Notes under the pieces: model-generated
Told to the model about the DNA's origin: nothing
Databases searched by the model: none
Seen by the model: the letters and a program-made list of their open reading frames with translations, nothing else
Shown: positions 57,693-64,000 of the stretch, piece by piece
Position numbering within the stretch: the stretch's first letter is position 1
Layout of the letters: each line of letters opens with the position of its first letter
Assembly: GCA_947084985.1 (NCBI GenBank)
Contig: CAMTUI010000026.1
Location: forward strand, 13,838-77,837
DNA from: RBG-16-68-12 sp947084985
GTDB taxonomy: Archaea; Thermoplasmatota; Thermoplasmata; RBG-16-68-12
DNA length: 64,000 bases
Direction of reading: 5' to 3'
Program-made: the position numbers and the translations under genes

Positions 57693-58303
57693 GGCGTCCT
57701 CATGAACCGGACGAACTCGTCGAAAGTCCGTGGTCGCAGCGTGTAATTCGTCCGATTCTCTTCGCCGATCGTTGAGAGAGGCGTCGGGCCATAGTGGTGG
57801 CCCGGGCAGACGACCAGGCTCTCGTCGAGCGTACGGACGCGCCTGAACAGGGAATCATACATCTGCTCCACGCTGGACCCCGGCAGGTCCACGCGCCCGC
57901 AATCGCCGACGAAAAGGCAGTCGCCCGTGAACACGCGTCCCCTGACGACGAAGCAGCAGGAATCCGGGGAATGCCCGGGAGTGTGAATCACCTTCACCAT
58001 CAGCGCGCCGACGTGGACGATCTGCTCGTCCTCCAGCACGATGTCCTTCCGAACGTCGCTAAGCCGATGTGCAGCCACCTTCGCACCCGTCTCGTTGGCG
58101 AGGCGCTCGTTATCGAATACATGATCTGGGTGGTGGTGTGTGTTGAAGATCACGTCGACCGTGTAGCCGTTCTCCCGGGCCACTTTCTGCAGGATGCGCG
58201 CGTCGAAACTGGGGTCGACCACCGCTGCGACGTGCGTCGCGGGATCCCCGATGACGTATCCGAAGTTCGCCATCGACCCGATCAGGCGCTGCTCGAAGAA
58301 CAT
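57689..58303 (-). CDS. MBL-fold hydrolase (ETHE1/glyoxalase II-like)
   Basis: A 204-residue metallo-beta-lactamase-fold protein. NTHHHPDHVFDNE gives the HxHxDH metal motif (H56, H58, D60, H61); later ligands are in IHTPGHSPDSCCFV and VFTGDCLFVGDCGRVD, and the final histidine in CPGHHYG. This set fits the glyoxalase II / persulfide dioxygenase (ETHE1) group; the GRVDLPGSS stretch resembles the ETHE1 type. Substrate is therefore a thioester or a persulfide. Stop codon shared as CTAG with topA. Confidence 0.87.
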   Translation of the reverse strand: MFFEQRLIGSMANFGYVIGDPATHVAAVVDPSFDARILQKVARENGYTVDVIFNTHHHPDHVFDNERLANETGAKVAAHRLSDVRKDIVLEDEQIVHVGALMVKVIHTPGHSPDSCCFVVRGRVFTGDCLFVGDCGRVDLPGSSVEQMYDSLFRRVRTLDESLVVCPGHHYGPTPLSTIGEENRTNYTLRPRTFDEFVRFMRTP

Positions 58304-58343
58304 GCGACATCGCAAGGATGGCCCGCTGGATAAGGGTTCCCGG

Positions 58344-58568
58344 TCAGCGAACGGGGACGACCATGTAGCCGCGGCCGACGAGGGCCGCGGCAACCTGATC
58401 CCAGGACGTCACGTCGGGATCGAACTCCACGTATCCCCGGTCGACGATGTAGTTGATGTTCACGTCCACAACACCCGGGATCCTCCGGACGGCCCGGCCC
58501 ACATCGATCGCGCAGCTCGCGCACGCGAGTCCACGGATCGTGAACACGACCCGCCGGCTTTGCCTCAT
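58344..58568 (-). CDS. Heavy-metal-associated (HMA) domain protein
   Basis: A 74-residue single HMA domain: VVFTIRGLACASCAIDVGRA carries the CxxC metal site, and DQVAAALVGRGYMVV closes the ferredoxin-like fold. The usual M/H before the first Cys is Leu-Ala here. It could be a copper chaperone or a sensor of sulfur/metal stress. No P-type ATPase is adjacent. Start ATG 58568, about 28 bp after a CCATATCGG box, fits leaderless expression. Confidence 0.85.
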   Translation of the reverse strand: MRQSRRVVFTIRGLACASCAIDVGRAVRRIPGVVDVNINYIVDRGYVEFDPDVTSWDQVAAALVGRGYMVVPVR

Positions 58569-58644
58569 GCATCCGACGACGCGGCCGTCCGATATGGAGC
58601 TTGGCCCCGATGCACATTCTCGTCGATGAGAACGGATTCGGCCC

Positions 58645-59397
58645 GTGGGCATGCCCATCGTCGTGAACTTGAGCCTCGGCGGGCCGTCCTCATCGGAGGA
58701 GGAAGGGGCCGTGTACGAGTACGTGACGTCCCAGGGCGTCCTCGTCGTCGCGAGCGCGGGCAACGACGGGCCGAACCCCATGGGATGGCCGGGCGCGTAC
58801 CCCGTCGTGATCAGTGTTGGCGTCGGCGGCTGGCGCCGCCAGTTCTTCGGGGACGAGGACGAGTTGAACAACCAGTGGTGGATGAACGACGTGCCCGAGG
58901 GCGATGCAGCGATCGACGAATGGTTCATGGTCTGGTGGTCTGCCATCGAGAACAGGGACCTCGGCCAAGATCTGGACGTCGTCGCGACGGGTCGGTTCAT
59001 GTTCCTCCCCTACTTGCTCGACGGGAAGGCCACGCCGACACCGGACCCGCCGCCGCCCGACGGGGTACCGAGCCCCTACTCCTACATCAGCGGGACGAGC
59101 TTCTCCGCGCCGACGGTTACGGGAATCGTCGCCCTCATGCTCAGCGTGAAGGGCGACCTGACGCAGGCGATGGCGGAAGAGATCCTGGAGAAGACCGCGA
59201 TGCCCATCCTCGCCGGATCCTGGGAGGCGGGCTTCCCGTTCCCCCACGACAATGCGTGGGACGACAGCAAGTCCATCGACCCGGACGCGGGCACCCAGAC
59301 GGGCTGGGGCCTCGCCCAGGCGGACGACGCGGTGGCGGCGCTCATGGGCGGCAGCCATGGCGGCGGAAACGGCAACGGGAACGGAAGGAAGCCTTAA
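58645..59397 (+). pseudogene. Subtilisin-like serine protease lacking its N-terminal half
   Basis: The C-terminal portion of an S8 protease. IVVNLSLGGPSSSEEE, ASAGNDGPN with the oxyanion asparagine, and SGTSFSAPTVTGIVALML with the catalytic serine are all present. The Asp and His parts of the triad, which lie before NLSLGG, are missing: only about 45 bp separate this ORF from the divergent HMA gene. It cannot be an active protease as it stands. The tail is glycine/asparagine-rich (GGGNGNGNGRKP). A GTG 645 codes the start, with no good ribosome-binding site. Probably a deletion remnant. Confidence 0.7.
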
Positions 59398-59447
59398 GCC
59401 AGACTCGGCCCACCTCCCGCGGTGGGTCCCTTTCCCCTTCTCGTGGT

Positions 59448-60101
59448 CTAGCGGCAGAACCGCTCCACGAATTCGCTCGTCGTCTCCGCCGCCTCGATGA
59501 GCGACTCGCGCGAAATCCCCGGCACGCCGCACGTCATGAAGAGCACTTCCCGAACGGCCGTCGTGACCTTCGTGATGTCCGCATCGCGATACGGATAGAT
59601 TGCGACCACGGCATCCGCATCCTGCACGACGACCTCGATGCCGCGCAGGACCACCGGCGCGGTCATGCCGATCCCCAGGAACTCCTCGCCTTCCCGAGCA
59701 AGTCGCATCCGGAGATCGCCCTGGATCCCATCCGAGTCGAACGCTGCGATCGAAGTACGCGTCTTCATGGACGCGAGGTTGTACGCGTCCACGAGGGTGT
59801 TAATCCGCGGAAGATCCTTCCCCTGGAGGACGCGGCGGAGTAGGGCCTCCGAAGCAGGGCGGATCTTCGTCGGGTCGATCCCCACCCGCCAATAGAAGTC
59901 TCGATACGCTCGAAGGATAGGATCGTCCTTCAGCGTCGCCAGGTCGAGGTGTTCGCGAAACTCACGGATGAGGAGCGTAGCGAAGGAGTCGAGACGTTCG
60001 TCGCGTTCTCTGATGACCAAGTCTCGGGCCCCGAAGAGATGCGCGTCGAGACCGGGGAACCGGTCCCTCAGCAGAGGATCGATCGTCAGCTGGACGGTCA
60101 T
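59448..60101 (-). CDS. B3/4-domain protein (PheRS beta-like)
   Basis: A 217-residue free-standing B3/4 domain, the module that in phenylalanyl-tRNA synthetase beta clears mischarged Tyr-tRNA(Phe). LILRAYRDFYWRVGIDPTKI-like pattern (AYRDFYWRVGIDPTKIRPAS), LPRINTLVDAYNLASMKTRT, GDLRMRLAREGEEFLG and AIYPYRDADITKVTTAVREV match the COG3382 group. Whether stand-alone members edit tRNA is unproven. Cytoplasmic. Confidence 0.85.
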   Translation of the reverse strand: MTVQLTIDPLLRDRFPGLDAHLFGARDLVIRERDERLDSFATLLIREFREHLDLATLKDDPILRAYRDFYWRVGIDPTKIRPASEALLRRVLQGKDLPRINTLVDAYNLASMKTRTSIAAFDSDGIQGDLRMRLAREGEEFLGIGMTAPVVLRGIEVVVQDADAVVAIYPYRDADITKVTTAVREVLFMTCGVPGISRESLIEAAETTSEFVERFCR

Positions 60102-60131
60102 GCATCTCCAAAGCGATCTTCCTTTGGACCG

Positions 60132-60896
60132 TCAGAGGGCGGTCCATCCGCCGTCCATCGATAGACACGCACCCGTCATGAACGTCGAGTCTTCGCTGGC
60201 GAGGAACAGGATGCCTCTCGCGATCTCCTCCGGTTTCCCTGCGCGCTTCATGGGATATGGCGCGACGAGCTTCTGGAGGTATTCCTTGTAGGGAAGACGG
60301 GCGGCCTTCGCGTCCCGTTCCAGCATCGGGGTCTCCACCTCGCCCGGGCAGATCGCGTTCACGCGGATGCCGTCCTCCGCATGGTCGACGGCGAGGACAC
60401 GTGTGAGGAGAATCAGTCCACCCTTGGACGCGCAATAGATCGAGGCCTGCGGCGTCGCCACGAGGCCGGAGTCCGAGGCCACGTTCACGATGTTTCCGCG
60501 CTTGCGTCGGACCATCCCCGGCAGCGCGTACTTCGTACAGAGGAACGCGCCTTTCAAGTTGATGTCCATCACCCGATCGTACTCCCGCTCCGTGACGTCG
60601 TGCGTGAATTTCTGGAGGTAGATCCCCGCGTTGTTCACGAGGACGTCGATCGGCCCAAGGACCCGCTCCGTCTCCCGAACGAACCGGCGTGCGTCCGCGG
60701 CCTTCGAGACGTCGCCGCGGACCGGGATGACCCACCCGCTGCGGGCCAGTCCCTTCGCCGCTTTCGCGAGTCGCGCCGCGCTCCGCCCCGTGATCGCGAC
60801 CTTCGCGCCTTCGTTGAGGAACGCCTTCGCCGTCGCCAACCCGATTCCCGACGACCCGCCCGTGACGAGGACGACCCGGTTTTCGAATCGCTGCAT
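60132..60896 (-). CDS. SDR-family oxidoreductase
   Basis: A 254-residue classical short-chain dehydrogenase. VVLVTGGSSGIGLATAKAFL is the TGxxxGIG cofactor loop, VLVNNAGIYL the NNAG motif, NVASDSGLVATPQASIYCAS the active-site Ser and Tyr, and YCASKGG supplies YxxxK. Arg after strand 2 (ITGRSAARLA) suggests NADPH. C-terminal MTGACLSMDGGWTAL is normal. Related to glucose/3-oxoacyl reductase types; substrate unknown. Intact, unlike the SDRs at 620 and 40040. Confidence 0.9.
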   Translation of the reverse strand: MQRFENRVVLVTGGSSGIGLATAKAFLNEGAKVAITGRSAARLAKAAKGLARSGWVIPVRGDVSKAADARRFVRETERVLGPIDVLVNNAGIYLQKFTHDVTEREYDRVMDINLKGAFLCTKYALPGMVRRKRGNIVNVASDSGLVATPQASIYCASKGGLILLTRVLAVDHAEDGIRVNAICPGEVETPMLERDAKAARLPYKEYLQKLVAPYPMKRAGKPEEIARGILFLASEDSTFMTGACLSMDGGWTAL

Positions 60897-60941
60897 CGCG
60901 CGGGTATCGCGCGGTTCGATTAAGCCTGCTGCGGCGTCCCC

Positions 60942-62225
60942 TCACACGAACGAAAGGACGACCGCCTCGACCGTCAGGCCGATGATGAGCAGGATCCCCG
61001 TGACGATCGTCGCGAGGATCATCCCCGCGTTCGACGGGATGAGGGCGTGAGGGTCCCCGCCGACCTTCCGGAGACCGAGGACCGGCTTCACGGCGAGAGG
61101 CAGGGCGAGGAACGCGAGGAGCGCCCATGGCGTGAGCCGGAAGGCCACGACGCCGATGGCCAGGAGCGCATAGGCGGCCACGATGATGCCGCCGAACACC
61201 TTTGTGGACCGTTCGACCCCGAGCCGGACGACGAGGGTGCGCTTCCCCACCGACGAGTCCGCGGGGATGTCCGGCACTTCGTTGATCCAGAGGATCCCTG
61301 CGACCAGGAGGCCGAACGTCGCGGAAAGGATGACCGCAGGAAGGTCGAAGGAACGCGTCAGGACGAAATACGTTCCGAGGACCGTCGCGGGCCCAAAGGC
61401 GTAGCCGACGGCCACCTCCCCGAGGCCATGGTGTGCGAGCCGCAGGGGCGGCGCGACATAGAAGTACGCGACGATTACGCCCGCGAGACCAATCCACAGC
61501 AGTGGCAGGCCGACGATCGAGACGAGGTACAGGCCGATGAGTGAGCCGGCGGCGAGGAACGCAATCGCGACCGCGAGATGAGTCGTGGGACTCAGCACGC
61601 CGCGCAGGAGGACGCGGCTTCCGCCCGCGAAGGGATTCATGTGGCGGACGGCGAGGTCGTTCCCGCTGCGATAGTCCCACGCGTCATTCGCCATGTTCGT
61701 CCCGATGTGAATCGACGCGAGGCCCACGAGGGCGAGGCCGAGCGGTCCGAAATCAATCGGGTATTCCGCCTGCCAAGCCGCGAGCGCCGCGACGACGGCC
61801 GGGATTAGGGACGCGACGAGGAACGGGACGCGGAACGCCTGCACCCAGAGGCGCCCGACGGGCACCTCTCCCGGCGGACCGAGGGGCTGCGTCATGCCCA
61901 TGAATCCGACCTGCTTGCCGTCTCGCATCATCGGGCGGACCGTGAGGATCGCCTGGAACGTTGAGCCGTCCTTCCGCATCAGAGTGACCTGCTCCTCAAA
62001 CTTCCCCTTCTCGATCGCCTCCCGCAGGAGGCGGGGCACGAGGGTCGGCACGTTCTTTGGGACGTGGAACATCGCGACGGACATCTTCCCGATGACCTCG
62101 TCCTGAGACCAGCCGAAGAGGTCCGCCGCGTCCGCGGCGTACTCCTGAACGATACCGTTCATGTCGCATGTTATGACGGATGTCTTCCTCTCGAACGGCA
62201 GGTCGCCCACGGATCGCATCTCCAT
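60942..62225 (-). CDS. PAS domain fused to UbiA/MenA-type prenyltransferase
   Basis: A 427-residue fusion. Residues about 15-115 are a PAS sensor domain (CDMNGIVQEYAADAADLFGW, LTVRPMMRDGKQVGFMG). Residues about 128-425 form a membrane prenyltransferase of about eight helices with both Asp-rich motifs: NMANDAWDYRSGND (N180, D181, D184, D190) and NEVPDIPADSSVGKRT (D319, D323). MenA-type enzymes attach the isoprenoid tail to 1,4-dihydroxy-2-naphthoate for menaquinone. This family is normally single-domain; a sensor on its N-terminus is unusual. A separate gene for a nearly identical PAS domain lies 16 bp upstream. Confidence 0.88.
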   Translation of the reverse strand: MEMRSVGDLPFERKTSVITCDMNGIVQEYAADAADLFGWSQDEVIGKMSVAMFHVPKNVPTLVPRLLREAIEKGKFEEQVTLMRKDGSTFQAILTVRPMMRDGKQVGFMGMTQPLGPPGEVPVGRLWVQAFRVPFLVASLIPAVVAALAAWQAEYPIDFGPLGLALVGLASIHIGTNMANDAWDYRSGNDLAVRHMNPFAGGSRVLLRGVLSPTTHLAVAIAFLAAGSLIGLYLVSIVGLPLLWIGLAGVIVAYFYVAPPLRLAHHGLGEVAVGYAFGPATVLGTYFVLTRSFDLPAVILSATFGLLVAGILWINEVPDIPADSSVGKRTLVVRLGVERSTKVFGGIIVAAYALLAIGVVAFRLTPWALLAFLALPLAVKPVLGLRKVGGDPHALIPSNAGMILATIVTGILLIIGLTVEAVVLSFV

Positions 62226-62241
62226 CGAATCGCGGACCCGC

Positions 62242-62577
62242 TCACTCGAGCGGGCGCGTGAGTCCCATGAAACCGATCTGCTTGCCTTCCCGGAGCATCG
62301 GGCGGACCGTCAGGATCGCGCGGAACGTGGATCCGTCCTTGCGTCGGAGGGTGACCTCCTCCTCGAACTTGCCCGCCTCCACGGCCGTCTTCAGGAGGCG
62401 CGGGACGAGGGTCGGTACGTTCTCGGGCGGATGGAACGTGGCCACGGACAGCTTCCCGATCACCTCGGCGGGCGTCCAGCCGAACAACGCGGCCGCGTCC
62501 GCGGCGTACTGCTGCACGATCCCGTTCATGTCGCACGTGATCACGGACGCGGACTCCGGGGCCTCCTTCGCCACCAT
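62242..62577 (-). CDS. Stand-alone PAS-domain protein
   Basis: A 111-residue single PAS domain (SVITCDMNGIVQQYAADAAA onward). By hand alignment it differs from the PAS domain of the downstream fusion at about 21 of 100 positions, so the two arose by a recent tandem duplication. No kinase or other output domain is present; it may form mixed dimers with the PAS-prenyltransferase. Good GGAGG ribosome-binding site. Co-transcribed with the fusion gene 16 bp downstream. Confidence 0.88.
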   Translation of the reverse strand: MVAKEAPESASVITCDMNGIVQQYAADAAALFGWTPAEVIGKLSVATFHPPENVPTLVPRLLKTAVEAGKFEEEVTLRRKDGSTFRAILTVRPMLREGKQIGFMGLTRPLE

Positions 62578-62610
62578 CGCGAATCCTCCTCTGGTGGAAA
62601 TGAGGGGGCA

Positions 62611-62622
62611 GGGATATATCCC
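62611..62622. promoter_or_regulatory. Palindromic shared TATA element (GGGATATATCCC)
   Basis: A perfect 12-bp palindrome in the 71-bp gap between the PAS gene (start 62577) and the Bat-type regulator (start 62649). It lies about 34 bp from one start and 38 bp from the other, so it can serve as the TATA box for both divergent transcripts. Confidence 0.6.
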
Positions 62623-62648
62623 CCTCCTGGTTTACCTGTCAACCTTCC

Positions 62649-63332
62649 ATGAAGCGGCTTGAGCTCACGATGCCGATGGCCCTCCTGAACGACGTCGGGA
62701 TCCTGAACGCTCGGTTCTTCCGGCACAACGCGTCCGTGGAAATCCTCCAATCGTTCAGCGTCCGGCCGGACTTGGCGGCCCTCGTCGTGCGCGTCCGGCG
62801 TCGGGAGGCGTTCAAGGACGCGGCGATGGTCCGCCGGGAGGCGCGCGCGATCGCGCGGCGGTACCGCGCGCGGCGGTTCGAGATACTGTCCCTGGACGGG
62901 CAGCGCGGCGAGTACGTCGCGTGGATCGAGTGGACCCTCCCGGGGATCCTACGCGGTGGCCTGAGCGAGGAGTGGGGCGGGGTCGTCCCTCTCGAGGTCT
63001 CGGAAGCCCGTCCCGGAGAGGTGCGCGTGGTCCTCCTCACGACGGAGAGCGTCCTCCCGCGAATGCGCACGTTCCTGGACGAACTCGGCGCGAGGTACCG
63101 CGTCCGGTCCGTGCGGACCGCCGGCCCGTTCCGGTGGGAGCCCCTCGCATCTTTGACGGCACGGCAGCGCGACGTCCTCGAGCTCGCGTTCCGCCTCGGC
63201 TACTACGCGTCCCCCGCTCAATCCTCTCTCCGCACGATCGCGTCGAGCCTGGGGATCTCCCGCGCGGCCGTCTCGAAGCATCTGCGGGCCGCGGAACGCA
63301 AACTGCTCGCGGCGGCCCTGGCGGCCCGCTGA
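62649..63332 (+). CDS. Bat-type (bacterio-opsin-activator-like) HTH regulator
   Basis: A 227-residue regulator with a C-terminal HTH_10 domain of the bacterio-opsin activator (Bat) family: LTARQRDVLELAFRLGYYAS, then IASSLGISRAAVSKHLRAAE. The N-terminal 160 residues form a sensor-like domain (AWIEWTLPGILRGGLSEEWG, VVLLTTESVLPRMRTFLDEL) without a recognised ligand. Divergent from the PAS genes over a palindromic TATA element and likely regulates them. Haloarchaeal Bat proteins respond to oxygen and light. Confidence 0.85.
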   Translation: MKRLELTMPMALLNDVGILNARFFRHNASVEILQSFSVRPDLAALVVRVRRREAFKDAAMVRREARAIARRYRARRFEILSLDGQRGEYVAWIEWTLPGILRGGLSEEWGGVVPLEVSEARPGEVRVVLLTTESVLPRMRTFLDELGARYRVRSVRTAGPFRWEPLASLTARQRDVLELAFRLGYYASPAQSSLRTIASSLGISRAAVSKHLRAAERKLLAAALAAR

Positions 63333-63351
63333 GCCCGGCCCGGAGGTCGGC

Positions 63352-63771
63352 CTACCGTCGGCCTTTCCGGCCGCGCTTCACAATTCGCTTCTTCGGAGCC
63401 GGGGCGCGGCGCTCCGGCGGCTTGCTCTGGTACAGGGCCATCGTGAGGCCAGTCGGATCGCGAAAGAGGGCCCACCAGCCGTAGCCCGGGATCTCGGACT
63501 TGGGCATGAGGATCGCACCGCCGTTCGCCTCGATCGCCTTCGCGGTGTCGTTGATCTCCTTCGACAGGATGTAGTCCAGGATCATCGGGCCGCCCTCGCC
63601 AGGCTTCTGCAGCCCGCCTCCGGGACCGCTCGGAGCCTGGAAGGTCGCATAATTCATCTGCGGGATCTCCTGGAACCTCCAGCCGAACACCTTCGAGTAG
63701 AACGCCTTCGTCCGCTCGGGATCCGCCGAGTGGAACTCCACATGCACAATCGCGCCGGGTCTGTCCGCCAT
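63352..63771 (-). CDS. VOC (glyoxalase-fold) protein
   Basis: A 139-residue VOC protein: VHVEFHSADPERTKAFYSKV at the N-terminus, with FGWRFQEIP, and in the second half GWWALFRDPTGLTMALYQ. His in VHVEFH is a likely metal ligand; the second-half Glu is replaced by methionine (LTMAL), so the metal site may be altered. The tail (PKKRIVKRGRKGRR) is strongly basic. Not a close relative of the two VOC genes near 5-7 kb. Substrate unknown. Confidence 0.8.
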   Translation of the reverse strand: MADRPGAIVHVEFHSADPERTKAFYSKVFGWRFQEIPQMNYATFQAPSGPGGGLQKPGEGGPMILDYILSKEINDTAKAIEANGGAILMPKSEIPGYGWWALFRDPTGLTMALYQSKPPERRAPAPKKRIVKRGRKGRR

Positions 63772-63850
63772 GGTCTCCCCCCCGTCCTGGGGACCGCGTC
63801 ACGTGCAACCGGACTATTAAGGGACGCGGACCTGAGCACCGGGAGTCGGA

Positions 63851-64000
63851 TTACTCCTTCCTGGCCTCCTTCGCCTTCGGCCGGAGCTCCTTGCTCCCGC
63901 ACTTGCGGCAGCGCGTGGCCCGCATCGCGTTCCGGGCGTAGCACTGCATGCAGATCATCTTGTGCAGGAGCCGACGCTCGGCCTCCGGGAACCGGGCCAT
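63851..64000 (-). CDS. rpl40e: Ribosomal protein eL40
   Basis: A 49-residue archaeal large-subunit ribosomal protein. The start MARFPEAERRLLHKMICMQC and the second half RNAMRATRCRKCGSKELRPK match eL40 closely. Its C4 zinc site is CMQC (C17, C20) and CRKC (C31, C34). In eukaryotes this protein is made as a fusion to ubiquitin; archaea make it free. Its ATG is exactly at the right edge of the window, so the promoter is outside. Too short to be found by length alone; the family match is clear. Confidence 0.95.
   Translation of the reverse strand: MARFPEAERRLLHKMICMQCYARNAMRATRCRKCGSKELRPKAKEARKE

Noticed and set aside
1..64000. tRNA genes, CRISPR arrays, insertion sequences
   Set aside because: I scanned by eye for T-arm sequences, evenly spaced repeats and transposase motifs and found none convincing; tRNAscan-SE and a CRISPR finder would be decisive.

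Overview
The window reads as a GC-rich archaeal chromosome segment, most likely Thermoplasmatota (Euryarchaeota). Direct evidence for archaea: GatD and GatE (the archaeal Glu-tRNA(Gln) amidotransferase), a replication protein A with its associated partner, a type IA topoisomerase with C-terminal zinc ribbons, KaiC-family ATPases, AlaX, UPF0248/DUF504, ribosomal protein eL40 at the right edge, and TATA-like boxes about 25-34 bp ahead of many start codons, so that many genes look leaderless. A zinc-type 7Fe ferredoxin and a TPP riboswitch, both known from Thermoplasma relatives, support the narrower placement, which remains inference. UbiA/MenA-type prenyltransferase, acyl-CoA dehydrogenase, ADP-forming acyl-CoA synthetase and succinyl-CoA ligase suggest a respiring heterotroph using acids or peptides.

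Layout. 1-7.5 kb: partial histone-deacetylase-fold protein, a decayed SDR, an ArsR-type regulator divergent from two tiny ORFs across a paired palindromic operator, fused ADP-forming acyl-CoA synthetase, two VOC proteins, an EamA transporter and an ACT protein. 7.6-18.3 kb: the most unusual part, three consecutive genes sharing one small unrecognised domain joined to coiled coils. The last encodes 2772 residues: secreted carbohydrate-binding and Ig/cadherin-like modules, one membrane span, the shared domain, then about 1300 residues of coiled coil. 18.3-29.5 kb: Ogt, a PLP-enzyme pseudogene, zinc ferredoxin, FTR1 iron permease and a DtxR-type regulator with matching operators, LarE, a frameshifted radical SAM gene, a Nudix protein with a degenerate box, acetyltransferases, acyl-CoA dehydrogenase, a methyltransferase and a C45-type hydrolase. 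29.5-45.5 kb: AlaX, malate dehydrogenase, MFS transporter, GatD, GatE, D-aminopeptidase, an RPA operon, membrane-anchored RanBP2-type zinc fingers and a SirB1-type protein. 45.5-55.2 kb: two KaiC-like proteins, HAD and DJ-1 proteins, PurC, IlvE, SucCD, then a TPP riboswitch followed by an AIR-synthase-like protein and ThiE. 55.3-64 kb: topoisomerase I, an MBL hydrolase, a small HMA protein, a headless subtilase, a B3/4 protein, an SDR, a PAS-UbiA fusion beside a near-duplicate free PAS protein and a Bat-type regulator, a VOC protein and eL40.

Genes that appear to work together: iron uptake (FTR1, DtxR-type regulator, shared operator type); thiamine (riboswitch, AIR-synthase-like protein, ThiE); RPA and partner; SucC/SucD; the KaiC pair; PAS, PAS-UbiA and the Bat-type regulator; and the three-gene coiled-coil set. 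Several genes are visibly broken, some by a single frameshift that could be an assembly error: SDR at 0.6 kb, PLP enzyme at 19 kb, radical SAM at 22.6 kb, zinc ribbon at 52.8 kb, glutamate-synthase small-subunit stub at 55 kb and subtilase at 58.6 kb. No tRNA, rRNA, CRISPR array or insertion sequence was recognised.
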